A stretch of 64,000 nucleotides of DNA from Bacteroidales bacterium (GCA_012518275.1 JAAYSS010000048.1:1-64000); one strand, 5' to 3'. Positions 53,051 to 62,888 are shown, counted from the stretch's first letter. The notes: generated from the letters alone by a model not told the origin. Program-made: numbers and translations.

Positions 53051-54223
53051 ATGAATAAGAAAAAAATATTTTTCACTATTTTATTGTTCTCAGTTACTTT
53101 TGCAGCGTTACCACAGCAAAGTCGTATTATCCTTGGTGCCGAGCAAACTAAAGCGTATTTGCCCATTTTGAAAAACAAAAGGGTAGCGATATTTTCTAAT
53201 CACACCGGAATGGTAGGCAACAAGCACACGCTGGATATTCTGATTGAGAATAAAGTCAATGTAGTAGCTATTTTTTCACCGGAGCACGGTTTTCGGGGTA
53301 CAGCTGACGCCGGCGAACACGTTTCAAGTTCGGTTGATGAAAAAACCGGGGTTCCAATTCTTTCGCTGTACGACGGGAACTCAAGACGACCGAGTGAAGT
53401 GAACATTCGTAAATTTGATATTCTCGTTGTGGATATCCAAGATGTTGGACTGCGGTTTTACACGTACTATATTTCGATGGTACGCCTGATGGACGCTTGC
53501 GCTGAATTTAATCGTAAGATGTTGATACTCGACCGACCCAATCCAAATGGATTTTACGTGGACGGTCCTATCTTGGATATGAAGTATAAATCGGGTGTGG
53601 GCTGGCTTCCGATTCCCGTAGTTCATGGAATGACGTTGGGAGAAATTGCCCTTATGACCAATGGTGAACGTTGGTTACCCGCATCGCGTGTGTGCGATTT
53701 AACCGTAATTCCGTGTAAAAATTACACGCATCAGACCAAGTATGTGCTACCCATTCCGCCATCGCCAAATTTGCCGGACATGAAGTCGATTTATCTTTAT
53801 CCTTCTACTTGCTACTTTGAAGCTACGCCGGTTAGTTTGGGACGCGGCACGGATAAACCGTTTCAAATTTACGGGCATCCGAATATGAAAGGTTACGATT
53901 TTTCATTTACCCCAAGAAGTGTTTCCGGGGCTAAATTTCCACCACAACTAAACAAACTTTGCTATGGAGTGGATTTGAGTGGAAAATCCGATGAAGAAAT
54001 TTGGGAAAAAGGAATTGATTTAAGTTATGTTATCGATGCATATAGAAATTTGAATTTAGGGAATCATTTTTTCAGACCTTTTTTTGAGCTTTTAATCGGA
54101 AATGAAAATATCCGAAAAATGATAAAAGCAGGAAAGTCAGCCGATGAAATCAAAGAAAGTTGGAAAGAAGATGTGGAAAGATTCAAAGAGCAGAGAAAAC
54201 CGTATCTACTTTATAGTGAGTAG
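53051..54223 (+). CDS. NamZ-like exo-beta-N-acetylmuramidase (DUF1343, GH171)
   Basis: A 390-residue exported protein of the DUF1343 family. After a signal peptide (FFTILLFSVTFAALP), the family blocks are VAIFSNHTGMVGNKHTLDIL, IFSPEHGFRGTADAGEHV, DILVVDIQDVGLRFYTY, LDRPNPNGFYVDGP and VVHGMTLGEIALM. Characterised relatives in Bacillus subtilis and Tannerella forsythia remove MurNAc from the non-reducing end of peptidoglycan glycans (GH171). I use the ATG at 53051 because a promoter box covers the earlier TTG at 53033. As the MurNAc-releasing step, it is the strongest single clue that the locus uses peptidoglycan. Confidence 0.9.
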   Translation: MNKKKIFFTILLFSVTFAALPQQSRIILGAEQTKAYLPILKNKRVAIFSNHTGMVGNKHTLDILIENKVNVVAIFSPEHGFRGTADAGEHVSSSVDEKTGVPILSLYDGNSRRPSEVNIRKFDILVVDIQDVGLRFYTYYISMVRLMDACAEFNRKMLILDRPNPNGFYVDGPILDMKYKSGVGWLPIPVVHGMTLGEIALMTNGERWLPASRVCDLTVIPCKNYTHQTKYVLPIPPSPNLPDMKSIYLYPSTCYFEATPVSLGRGTDKPFQIYGHPNMKGYDFSFTPRSVSGAKFPPQLNKLCYGVDLSGKSDEEIWEKGIDLSYVIDAYRNLNLGNHFFRPFFELLIGNENIRKMIKAGKSADEIKESWKEDVERFKEQRKPYLLYSE

Positions 54224-54266
54224 TCTATGGTTAATAGTGTTTTTCGGGAAACTCAAATTTAATATT

Positions 54267-54298
54267 GAATAGATTTTAGTAGTACTAAAATAGTTTTG
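54267..54298 (+). promoter_or_regulatory. Promoter-like element with palindrome before the four-helix-bundle gene
   Basis: TTG (54265-54267) and TAGTTTTG (54291-54298) are 23 bp apart, and the spacer holds the palindrome TTTTAGT-agt-ACTAAAA (54274-54290). The box ends only 2 bp before the ATG at 54301, so a transcript from it would be leaderless. Confidence 0.4.
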
Positions 54299-54300
54299 GT

Positions 54301-54684
54301 ATGAATTATCGGGATTTTAAAGATTTAATCGTCTACAAAAAAGCATTTAAACAGGCGATGAACATTTTTAAGTTGTCTGTTGCTTTTCCTATTGAAGAAA
54401 GGTATTCTTTGACAGACCAAATTAGACGTTCTTCCCGATCGATTTGTACAAACATCGCAGAAGCGTATCGAAAAAGAGCTTATCCAAAGCACTTTCATTC
54501 AAAAATGACAGATTGCTGGGGAGAAAACGACGAAACCAAAGTTTGGTTAGAATTTGCATTTCATTGCAAATATATTTCAGAAGAAACTTATAATCAATGT
54601 CTTACATTAAACACAGAAATAGGTAAACTTATAACGTATATGATAAATAATCCGAATAAATTCGGAGTAAAAAACAAAGACTAA
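54301..54684 (+). CDS. Four-helix-bundle protein (23S rRNA IVS family)
   Basis: A 127-residue helical protein of the family first seen in 23S rRNA intervening sequences: FKDLIVYKKAFKQAMNIFKL, FPIEERYSLTDQIRRSSRSICTNIAEAYRK and the C-terminal IGKLITYMINN are its marks. Members form homopentameric four-helix bundles; related Avd proteins assist diversity-generating retroelements, but no reverse transcriptase or variable repeat is present here. Its function is unknown. It sits between namZ and the symporter with its own promoter-like element, which looks like an insertion into the locus. Confidence 0.85.
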   Translation: MNYRDFKDLIVYKKAFKQAMNIFKLSVAFPIEERYSLTDQIRRSSRSICTNIAEAYRKRAYPKHFHSKMTDCWGENDETKVWLEFAFHCKYISEETYNQCLTLNTEIGKLITYMINNPNKFGVKNKD

Positions 54685-54729
54685 TTCTTTGTCAACTATC
54701 TTACTATAAACTTTTAGCTATAAACTAAA

Positions 54730-56193
54730 ATGAGTCCAATTGCAGTCATAATCACAATATCCGCTTACTTTTTAGTGTTGTTCGGAGTTTCATACTTAGC
54801 GGGAAGAAAAGCAGATAATGCCGATTTTTTTATCGGTAATCGCAGTTCTAAATGGTACATGGTTGCTTTTGCCATGATTGGTGCCACCATTTCGGGCGTT
54901 ACGTTCATGTCCGTTCCGGGCATGGTTGACCCGAAAGCATTTTCGTACATGCAGATGGTGCTGGGCTTTTTCGTGGGGCAACTGATTATTTCATTCGTGT
55001 TGATTCCTGTATTTTATCGGATGAAACTTTTTTCCATCTATGAATATCTGGATGAACGATTTGGAGTAAGCACTTATAAAACCGGAGCTTGGTTTTTCTT
55101 TATTTCCAAGGTGTTAGGAGCGTCGGTGCGTTTGTTTTTGGTTTGTCTGTTTTTACAAATGATGGTTTTCGGCCCATTAAATATCCCGTTTATTTTTAAC
55201 GTGATAGTAACCGTGGTGTTGGTTTGGCTTTACACCCGTCAGGGTGGTGTGAAAACGTTGATTTGGACTGATTCGTTGAAAACTTTCTGCCTGATATTAT
55301 CGGTCGTTCTCACTATTTACTTCATTGCCAAAAATATGAATTTGAATTTTTCGGGAATGATTGCTGGTATCCGTGAAAGTGACCTTTCGCGTACATTCTT
55401 TTTTGACAATCCGAAAGAAGGAACTTATTTCTGGAAACAATTTTTGGCAGGTATATTCACGATGATTGCCACCACCGGGCTTGATCAAGATTTCATGCAA
55501 CGAAATTTAAGTTGTGAGAATCCGCGCGACTCGCAGAAAAACATCATTACGAGTGGGTTAGTGCAGTTAGTCATCAACTTGCTGTTCTTAATGCTCGGCG
55601 TTCTACTTTACTTATTTATTGACAGTAAAGGCATTGCTCGTCCCGAAAAAAGCGACGAACTTTTCCCGATAGTTGCCACACAAGGACATCTTCCGCTGGT
55701 AGTTGGGGTTTTATTTATCATCGGACTGATTTCTTCAGCATATGCAGCAGCTGGCTCAGCGCTTACTGCTTTGACCACGTCGTTTACGGTAGATATTCTC
55801 GGAATAAAAAACAAAACTGAAGCCGAAATTCGAACTACTCGAAAAAAAGTTCATGTCGGGATGGCAGTAGTGATGGGATTGGTGATTTTTGTATTTAACA
55901 TCTTGAATAACACCAGTGTGATTGATGCAGTTTATATTTTAGCAAGCTATACTTACGGCCCAATTTTGGGATTATTTGCTTTTGGAATTTTATTCAAGCG
56001 TTCAGTGAAAGATAAATTTGTGCCTTATGTTGCCGTTTTGGCGCCGATATTCTGTTTCTTCCTGCAAAAACTAACAATTGGCTTATGGGGTTTTCATTTT
56101 GGTTATGCGCTGATTATCGTGAATGCATTGTTTACCATGCTCGGAATGTGGATGATTAAAGCGCCTTTGTATTTACAAAAAGAAGGTGTTTAG
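54730..56193 (+). CDS. Sodium:solute symporter (SSS family)
   Basis: A 487-residue polytopic transporter with about 13 membrane helices. Family signatures are YLAGRKADNADFFIGNRSSKWY near the N-terminus, ISGVTFMSVPGMV, YEYLDERFGVSTYKTGAW, TTGLDQDFMQRNLSCENPRDSQK and GLISSAYAAAGSALTALTTSF with the Na+-site serines. SSS transporters move sugars, sialic acid or amino acids with sodium. Because it follows namZ and precedes an amidase, its cargo may be MurNAc or a related wall sugar across the inner membrane; the substrate is inferred from context only. Confidence 0.88.
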   Translation: MSPIAVIITISAYFLVLFGVSYLAGRKADNADFFIGNRSSKWYMVAFAMIGATISGVTFMSVPGMVDPKAFSYMQMVLGFFVGQLIISFVLIPVFYRMKLFSIYEYLDERFGVSTYKTGAWFFFISKVLGASVRLFLVCLFLQMMVFGPLNIPFIFNVIVTVVLVWLYTRQGGVKTLIWTDSLKTFCLILSVVLTIYFIAKNMNLNFSGMIAGIRESDLSRTFFFDNPKEGTYFWKQFLAGIFTMIATTGLDQDFMQRNLSCENPRDSQKNIITSGLVQLVINLLFLMLGVLLYLFIDSKGIARPEKSDELFPIVATQGHLPLVVGVLFIIGLISSAYAAAGSALTALTTSFTVDILGIKNKTEAEIRTTRKKVHVGMAVVMGLVIFVFNILNNTSVIDAVYILASYTYGPILGLFAFGILFKRSVKDKFVPYVAVLAPIFCFFLQKLTIGLWGFHFGYALIIVNALFTMLGMWMIKAPLYLQKEGV

Positions 56194-56235
56194 CGTGCTT
56201 AATTTCAAATCAGCTCTTTTATAAAATTACTTCGT

Positions 56236-59200
56236 ATGTGTGAAATAAAAAAAATATTTCTTTCCTTTCGGAATTCCTGTATTAGGAGGATAGGAGTCCT
56301 TTTTTTTGTATTTGGTTTTATTTTCACTCATGCTCTTTTTGCTCAACTTCTCACACCCGAAGTTACTTCAAACATTGAAAACTATCTGAATTCGGAGGTT
56401 GGAAAAGAAATTTCTGTGGGTAAAATTCGTATTGACAGTGTTAAGATTGTTGATAAAGAGTTACATCTTTTTGTAAACGATCAATTTTCCAATTTTCCGT
56501 TTCGAAACAATAATGTTCCCCAGTTTTATTCGAACGTTAAAGGGTTGTTGCCAAGTGATTTGAATGCTTTTTCTTTGAAAATTTTTACTGGAAGAAAAAC
56601 GATTGAAGAGTTAATTCTTCCTGAAATATCTACCCGTAAAAATAAAAAGCGAAAAACTTTTAGCACCAACACTAAAGTACCGCTAGTTAGTCGCTTGTCT
56701 ACACATAATAAACCAACAAGGGGACTACAAAAGCGACATATTGCACTTTGGCAAAGTCATGGTTACTATTTTGAACAAAAGCTGAATCGTTGGGAGTGGC
56801 AACGAGCTCGCCTTTTTCAAACGGTAGAGGATATATATACACAGAGCTACGTTCTTCCTTATCTGGTTCCTATGCTTGAAAATGCTGGTGCTAATGTGTT
56901 GATACCGCGTGAACGGGATATACAAACCGAAGAAATAATAGTGGATAATGACAGTGGAATTCATTCTTCATCAGTCTATACAGAGAAAAATGGTTCAAAA
57001 TCATGGACAAAGGGTGAAACACCGGGATTTGCTCACTTAAAAAATCAGTACATTGACTTTGAAAATCCATTCAAAGAAGGCAGTTTCAGGCAAACAGAAA
57101 CTATTAGAAAAGGGCAAGAAACAACCGCAGAGTGGACGCCTGACATTCCAAAATCGGGTCGCTACGCAGTTTATGTGTCTTATCAAACTTTGCCGAAAAG
57201 CACACAAGATGCCCATTACACTGTTTTTCATCAGGGCGGAAAATCGGAGTTCAAAATTAATCAAAAAATGGGCGGAGGCACCTGGATTTACCTGGGACAT
57301 TTTACCTTTGAAAAGGGGAAAAAGGGGAAAGTGGTTTTGAGTAATCAATCAGCTAAATCAGGTCAAATTTTGACTGCAGACGCTGTGAAATTCGGCGGAG
57401 GTATGGGTAATATTGCCCGTACGTTATCAGCAGACGGTGCAACAGAAAACGTTCCAAGTTCACGAAGCAATGAACCGCAACCCAAAGTTCAACTTCCCAA
57501 AATCGATTATCCATACCAAACAAGCGGATATCCACGTTACACCGAAGCTTCACGCTATTGGATGCAGTGGGCAGGTGTTTCGGATAGTATTTACTCTGAA
57601 AGCAAAGGCAAAAACGATTACACGGACGACTACAAATGCCGTGGATTGTGGGTAAATTACTTGTCAGGCGGTTCAGCAGTTAATCCGAACCAAAAAGGCT
57701 TGAATATCCCTATTGACTTAGCTTTTGCTTTTCATACCGATGCCGGAACTACGATGAATGACAGCATTATCGGTACGCTCGGCATCTATTTTTCAAACAC
57801 CGAAAGTGGAAAATATCCGAACGGTGTTTCTCGGATGGTATCGCGTGAGTTGACCGACCGCATTAACACAAGTATAGTCAATGATATACGTCAACTTTAT
57901 GACCCAAAATGGAGCCGTCGCGGGATGTGGGATCGTTCATACTATGAGGCGCGTTCGCCTAATGTACCAACGATGCTGCTGGAATTACTTTCGCATCAAA
58001 ATTTTGCCGATATGCGCTACGGACTCGATCCCCGTTTTCGCTTTACCGTGAGTCGAGCCATTTACAAAGGAATACTTCAATTTATTGCTTCGCAAAATCA
58101 TACAGAGTATGTAGTACAGCCACTTCCGGTCAATAATATGAGTGTGGAATTTATTGCTGGAAATGAAGTTGCGTTGAGTTGGAAAGCCGTTGAAGACCCG
58201 CTCGAACCAACGGCAAAAGCCGAAAGATTTATTATTTATCAGCGGATAGAAGGTGGTGATTTTGACAATGGAACGATGGTTAGTTCCACTAATTTCAGAA
58301 CGACCATTCCGAACAATAAAGTAGTTAGTTTCAAAGTTACAGCAGTAAATAAGGGTGGTGAAAGTTTTCCTTCAGAAATTCTGTCCATTGGGAAATCTTG
58401 GCAAAATAAAGGTACAATATTGATTGTCAATGGTTTTAATCGGATAAGTGCTCCTGCTGATTTTGACGCACAGGGCGATAGCATTGCCGGTTTTCTAGAT
58501 GATCTAGATCACGGTGTGCCATACATTAATGACTATAAATATATCGGGAAACAAAAAGAGTTTCGTCGAAAAATCCCTTGGATGGACGATGATGCGTCCG
58601 GTTTTGGCGATAGTTATGCAGATTATGAAACAACTATAATTGCAGGAAATACTTTTGATTATCCGGCTATTCACGGAGAAGCGATTTTAAAAGCAGGCTA
58701 CTCTTTTGTATCATGTAGCGATGAAGCTGTCGAAAACCAAACAGTTCGTCTCTCAGATTATAAAATTGTTGATCTGATTTTAGGAAAAGAATATCAAACA
58801 AAGATGGGACCGGGTGGGATAAAACCACTCGAATTTAAGACATTTACTTCTGAGATGCAAACGACTATTTCCGATTACTGCCGTCAAGGCGGAAATATGT
58901 TTGTCACGGGAGCGTTTGTAGGCACTGATTTATGGGACAATCGCCACACGAATTCCCTTGAAAATGATCGGAATTTTACTACGGATATTTTGAAATACAA
59001 ATGGCGTGCAGGTCAAGCATCACGAAAAGGCATGGTTAGAGCCATAATTTCGCCTTTCTCAATGTTTAATGGGGATTTTGATTTTCATAACGAATTAAAT
59101 TCTGAAAGTTACGTAGTGGAGGCACCTGATGCCATAGAACCGGCTTCGGATAATGCTTTCACGATATTTAGATATTCAGAAAATAATTTAAGTGCCGGAA

Positions 59201-59316
59201 TTGCCTACAAAGGTGATTATAAAACTTGTGTGTTGGGTTTTCCGTTTGAAAGTCTGAAGACCAAAGAAGAACGATATAAGATGATGCGGATGGTGTTGGA
59301 GTTTTTTGCTCACTAA
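56236..59316 (+). CDS. Large amidase_3-type protein with golvesin-like domain
   Basis: A 1026-residue exported protein. After the signal sequence and an N-terminal GerMN-like part, an amidase_3-type domain is split in two. The first half (about residues 165-235) has LWQSHGYYFE, WEWQRARLFQTVEDIYTQ and LENAGANVLIPRERD. Then comes a golvesin/xanthan-lyase-like beta insertion (about 270-395; YAVYVSYQT, GGGTWIYLGHFTFEKG). The second half has AFAFHTDAG and MLLELLSHQNFADMRYG with a Glu in the expected catalytic place. A fibronectin-like domain and a C-terminal glutamine-amidotransferase-like region (GTILIVNGFNRI) follow. It probably cleaves stem peptides from peptidoglycan, complementing the T9SS-tailed amidase. 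No sorting domain is seen. Confidence 0.75.
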   Translation: MCEIKKIFLSFRNSCIRRIGVLFFVFGFIFTHALFAQLLTPEVTSNIENYLNSEVGKEISVGKIRIDSVKIVDKELHLFVNDQFSNFPFRNNNVPQFYSNVKGLLPSDLNAFSLKIFTGRKTIEELILPEISTRKNKKRKTFSTNTKVPLVSRLSTHNKPTRGLQKRHIALWQSHGYYFEQKLNRWEWQRARLFQTVEDIYTQSYVLPYLVPMLENAGANVLIPRERDIQTEEIIVDNDSGIHSSSVYTEKNGSKSWTKGETPGFAHLKNQYIDFENPFKEGSFRQTETIRKGQETTAEWTPDIPKSGRYAVYVSYQTLPKSTQDAHYTVFHQGGKSEFKINQKMGGGTWIYLGHFTFEKGKKGKVVLSNQSAKSGQILTADAVKFGGGMGNIARTLSADGATENVPSSRSNEPQPKVQLPKIDYPYQTSGYPRYTEASRYWMQWAGVSDSIYSESKGKNDYTDDYKCRGLWVNYLSGGSAVNPNQKGLNIPIDLAFAFHTDAGTTMNDSIIGTLGIYFSNTESGKYPNGVSRMVSRELTDRINTSIVNDIRQLYDPKWSRRGMWDRSYYEARSPNVPTMLLELLSHQNFADMRYGLDPRFRFTVSRAIYKGILQFIASQNHTEYVVQPLPVNNMSVEFIAGNEVALSWKAVEDPLEPTAKAERFIIYQRIEGGDFDNGTMVSSTNFRTTIPNNKVVSFKVTAVNKGGESFPSEILSIGKSWQNKGTILIVNGFNRISAPADFDAQGDSIAGFLDDLDHGVPYINDYKYIGKQKEFRRKIPWMDDDASGFGDSYADYETTIIAGNTFDYPAIHGEAILKAGYSFVSCSDEAVENQTVRLSDYKIVDLILGKEYQTKMGPGGIKPLEFKTFTSEMQTTISDYCRQGGNMFVTGAFVGTDLWDNRHTNSLENDRNFTTDILKYKWRAGQASRKGMVRAIISPFSMFNGDFDFHNELNSESYVVEAPDAIEPASDNAFTIFRYSENNLSAGIAYKGDYKTCVLGFPFESLKTKEERYKMMRMVLEFFAH

Positions 59317-59428
59317 ACTTCAAAGGGTGAATCTGGGAAGTGAAAATAGGTGGTATCTGAAATGCAAAATACTTTTAGCTAAAAATGTAATAAAGATAAC
59401 GTCCTGTGGTCAAAAATAATCGAGAAAA

Positions 59429-61270
59429 ATGAAGCATAAACTCACTTTATTTCTAATTATTTTCCAAATCGGTTTCATGTATGGCATGGAACCTTTCCTC
59501 TTTGCCTTACTCACTGATTTGCACATCACACAAGGCACTACGGCGGTAGAAGATTTGGAAAATTCGGTCCGACAAATCAACAATACACCGAAAATAGAAT
59601 TTGTGTTAGTAACCGGAGATATAACGGAGTTTGGCGATAGAGAATCGTTGGAAAAAGCAAAATCGATACTGGATAAATTATCCGTGCCTTACTACATCAC
59701 TTCCGGCAATCACGAAACAAAATGGAGTTCATCGGGACATACCGATTTCAGGCAGATTTTTGGAGATGATAAATTTAGATTCGAACATAAAGGAGTACGG
59801 TTTTTCGGATTTAACACGGGACCCGTTTTAAGGATGGCTGACGGGCACGTTTCACCGCAGGATATCACGTGGCTGAAAAATGAATTGAGCACGCAGGAAA
59901 AATCTGTTCCTGTTATTCTTGCCACTCACTACCCGCTTCAATACGGAGATGTGGACAATTGGTACGAGCTCACAGATGCCGTCAGAGCACACAATATCCG
60001 CGCGATACTTGGCGGACATTATCATCGAAATGCCATTTTTGCCTACGACGGAATTCCAGGTTTAATAAATCGTTCAAACTTGCGTGCAAAAGATGATGTA
60101 GGTGGTTATTCGGTGTTTTCGGTAACGAAAGACAGTTTAATTGTTTATGAACAAACTATCGGTGGAGAACCGAAACGGTGGGCAGGACTATCAATGACTG
60201 AAAAATATTTTGACGAGAAAGGAAGCGATGCAAAATATCCCGATTTTTCGGTGAATAAGCAATTTCCACAAGTGAAAGAAAAATGGCTCATAAAAACTGA
60301 AGTAGGTATCTACAGTTCGCCTGTTGTGTGGAAAAACCGTGTTTTTGTAGGCGATGATTTGGGATATTTGACCGCTTATCGCTCAAAAAACGGTAAAAAA
60401 CTTTGGAGTTACCGGGTCGGAAGCCGAATTATAGGAACTCCTGCCGTTGCTGAGGGTGTGGTAGTTTTTGGCTCTGCCGATAAAAATATTTACGGAATAA
60501 GTGCCAAAAACGGGACTTTATTATGGGAAATTTCTACACGAGAAGCTGTGCTGGGAGCTGTTTCGATTGAAAACGGAATTGCTTACCTTGGCGGAAGCGA
60601 CAATTCGTTCCGAGCCATTGATGTAAGAACTGGAAAAGAACGTTGGATTTTCGATAAACTGAGTGGATATGTGGAAACAAAACCTTTAATTATCAACAAT
60701 AAAGTGGTTCTCGGAGCTTGGGATACGTACTTATATGCATTAGATAAAAACACAGGGAATTTGCTTTGGAAATGGACAAACGGAAAAGGCAGGCATTATT
60801 CGCCCGCTTCAGTTTGGCCCGTTTCTGCTGATGGTAAAATTTTTATTGTTGATCCGGAACGCGCTATGACTGCCATAGATTTGGAAAGCGGGGAAACCGT
60901 TTGGAGCTCAAAACAATCGATGGTTCGCGAGAGTATCGGAATTTCAGAAGACGGTACTCGTATCTATGCCAAAACGATGCAGGACAGCGTGGTTTGTTAT
61001 TCGTCACAAGGAGATAAACCCCAAAAAATATGGTCGTGCAATGTGGGTTACGGATACGAACATAATCCGTCGATGCTCGTAGAAACAGATGGCGTCGTTT
61101 ATGGCAGTACAAAAAACGGTCTTATTTTCGCCTTGGACGCATTGACCGGGAGAGAGATTTGGAAACATAAAATCGGTAATTCGCTGGTAAATACAGTTGT
61201 ACCGATAAGTAAAAAACAAATATTAGTAACGACAGCAGGCGGAGAAATTTGCCAATTAAAAGTACTTTAG
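59429..61270 (+). CDS. Secreted metallophosphoesterase fused to a PQQ-type propeller
   Basis: A 613-residue exported protein with two parts. A calcineurin-like metallophosphoesterase fills about residues 22-240, with all metal motifs: TDLHI, VTGDITEFGD, SGNHET, ATHYPL and GGHYHRN. A seven- or eight-bladed PQQ-type propeller follows (about 290-613), with repeats such as YSSPVVWKNRVFVGDDLGYL, GTPAVAEGVVVFGSADKNIY and LYALDKNTGNLLWKW. The phosphoesterase class hydrolyses phosphodiesters or monoesters; its substrate here is unknown, possibly a phosphorylated wall component. The fusion is uncommon. It lies inside the peptidoglycan locus. Confidence 0.85.
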   Translation: MKHKLTLFLIIFQIGFMYGMEPFLFALLTDLHITQGTTAVEDLENSVRQINNTPKIEFVLVTGDITEFGDRESLEKAKSILDKLSVPYYITSGNHETKWSSSGHTDFRQIFGDDKFRFEHKGVRFFGFNTGPVLRMADGHVSPQDITWLKNELSTQEKSVPVILATHYPLQYGDVDNWYELTDAVRAHNIRAILGGHYHRNAIFAYDGIPGLINRSNLRAKDDVGGYSVFSVTKDSLIVYEQTIGGEPKRWAGLSMTEKYFDEKGSDAKYPDFSVNKQFPQVKEKWLIKTEVGIYSSPVVWKNRVFVGDDLGYLTAYRSKNGKKLWSYRVGSRIIGTPAVAEGVVVFGSADKNIYGISAKNGTLLWEISTREAVLGAVSIENGIAYLGGSDNSFRAIDVRTGKERWIFDKLSGYVETKPLIINNKVVLGAWDTYLYALDKNTGNLLWKWTNGKGRHYSPASVWPVSADGKIFIVDPERAMTAIDLESGETVWSSKQSMVRESIGISEDGTRIYAKTMQDSVVCYSSQGDKPQKIWSCNVGYGYEHNPSMLVETDGVVYGSTKNGLIFALDALTGREIWKHKIGNSLVNTVVPISKKQILVTTAGGEICQLKVL

Positions 61271-61383
61271 CCAGATATTTGTCGAATGGCAACATGAGAT
61301 TTTGCCGATTAAAAGTTAAAATTCAGATAAAAAACAAATAAATAAAATAAAAAATCCTATTCAAAGAATTTGGAGGTTACATT

Positions 61384-62841
61384 ATGAAAAAAATTAATTG
61401 CTTTATCCCTTATGAGGATGCTGCACAGGTAACGCAGACCATTCAAAACCTGAAGAAATCAACATTAGTTGATAAGATTTATTTAGTCTCTACTACTCAA
61501 CTTCCATCAGTGGAAGATTGTGAAGTGATTGTAGCAAAAAGTTTAAAATCTACGGATGCTATTCGGAAAATAGCTGAAAAAGCAGATGCTGAGTACACGT
61601 TGATTTATACGAAAACAACGACCTTGCAATGGGTAAATTATTCAATAGAGCGCATGGTTTCTATTGCAAATGATTCATCTGCTGCGATGGCTTATGCAGA
61701 CCACTTTAAGGAAGCCGACGGAGTGCGTCAGGAAGCGCCTGTTATCGATTACCAATTCGGTGCATTGCGCGATGATTTCGATTTCGGTTCTGTACTTCTG
61801 TATCGCACTTCTGCACTAAAAGAAGCTGTGAAAAGAATGGATGTGGACTATGATTTTGCCGGACTTTATGACTTGCGATTGAAAGTTTCACAAAAAGGCG
61901 ATTTGGTACACATCAACGAATTCCTTTACTACGAAATAGAACACGACACAAGAAAATCGGGAGAGAAAATATTTGACTATGTTGACCCGAAAAATCGTGC
62001 CGTGCAAATTGAAATGGAACAGGCTTGCACACAACATTTGAAGGATATAGGCGGATACTTGGAGCCAAAATTCAAACACATTGAATTTTCAGATGATAAC
62101 TTTGAATTTGAAGCATCGGTAGTAATCCCGTGTAAAAACCGTGTGAAAACTATTGGGGATGCCATTCAATCAGCTTTGAACCAAAAAACAAATTTTCCTT
62201 ACAACGTGATTGTGGTGGATGATAATTCTGATGATGGAACAGTAGATGTTATCAAAAAATTCTTGGATGACCCGAAACTGATTTACATCGCCCAAGATAA
62301 GTCGTATCACGCTATTGGTGGTAATTGGAATGCTGCGTTTCATCATCCGAAATGTGGAAAATTTGCCCTTCAATTAGACAGCGACGACCTGTATGTTGAT
62401 GAAAATACCGTGCAACGATTTGTTGATGCGTTTTACGAGCAAGATTGTGCAATGGTAGTTGGAACATATAAACTAACTGACTTTGATTTAGAAGTGATTC
62501 CGCCGGGAATTATTGACCACAAAGAATGGACACCCGAGAATGGACGAAACAATGCGCTTCGTATCAACGGATTAGGTGCTCCGCGTGGTTTCTATGTTCC
62601 CATGCTTCGTCAAATTAATTTCCCAACGACAAAATACGGTGAAGATTATGCAGTAGGTTTGCGAATCAGCCGAGAGTATCAAATCGGACGAATTTATGAC
62701 GTGATGTATCTCTGCCGCCGTTGGGAAGACAATTCAGACGCATCGTTGGATATCGTGAAAATGAACGGGCATAACACCTATAAAGACCGAATTCGGACTT
62801 GGGAATTGCAGGCAAGAGTGAAAATGAATAAGAATAAATAA
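61384..62841 (+). CDS. Glycosyltransferase family 2 protein with tandem GT-A-like halves
   Basis: A 485-residue cytoplasmic protein without membrane helices. The C-terminal half (about residues 240-470) is a clear GT2 domain: ASVVIPCKNRVKTIGDAIQS, VIVVDDNSDDGTVDVIKKF and LQLDSDDLYVDE (the DxD-like metal site). The N-terminal half has a weaker, similar layout (KINCFIPYEDAAQVTQTIQNL, AMAYADHF, LYRTSALKEAVKRM), so it may be a degenerate second GT-A fold. A strong Shine-Dalgarno GGAGG lies at 61372-61376, 7 bp before the ATG, which is unusual in this genome. Its partner DUF4922 follows. The acceptor and product are unknown. Confidence 0.82.
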   Translation: MKKINCFIPYEDAAQVTQTIQNLKKSTLVDKIYLVSTTQLPSVEDCEVIVAKSLKSTDAIRKIAEKADAEYTLIYTKTTTLQWVNYSIERMVSIANDSSAAMAYADHFKEADGVRQEAPVIDYQFGALRDDFDFGSVLLYRTSALKEAVKRMDVDYDFAGLYDLRLKVSQKGDLVHINEFLYYEIEHDTRKSGEKIFDYVDPKNRAVQIEMEQACTQHLKDIGGYLEPKFKHIEFSDDNFEFEASVVIPCKNRVKTIGDAIQSALNQKTNFPYNVIVVDDNSDDGTVDVIKKFLDDPKLIYIAQDKSYHAIGGNWNAAFHHPKCGKFALQLDSDDLYVDENTVQRFVDAFYEQDCAMVVGTYKLTDFDLEVIPPGIIDHKEWTPENGRNNALRINGLGAPRGFYVPMLRQINFPTTKYGEDYAVGLRISREYQIGRIYDVMYLCRRWEDNSDASLDIVKMNGHNTYKDRIRTWELQARVKMNKNK

Positions 62842-62854
62842 AAATAGTCAGTAC

Positions 62855-62888
62855 AGCCCCTATTCCCCGAAATGGGGATATAGGTGGC
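62855..62888. repeat. GC-rich palindromic intergenic element, copy 2
   Basis: CCCC (62865-62868) and GGGG (62874-62877) around gaaat, with outer arms CCTAT and ATAGG, form a hairpin right after the GT2 stop. It resembles the element at 5986-6018 and overlaps the GTG that may start the next gene. Confidence 0.5.

Noticed and set aside
52900-53178. 92-codon minus-strand frame across the namZ start
   Set aside because: It overlaps the namZ promoter, terminator and signal peptide on the opposite strand and has no domain.
54301-54684. Avd protein of a diversity-generating retroelement
   Set aside because: No reverse transcriptase, template repeat or variable repeat is found nearby; the protein fits the stand-alone IVS-type family.
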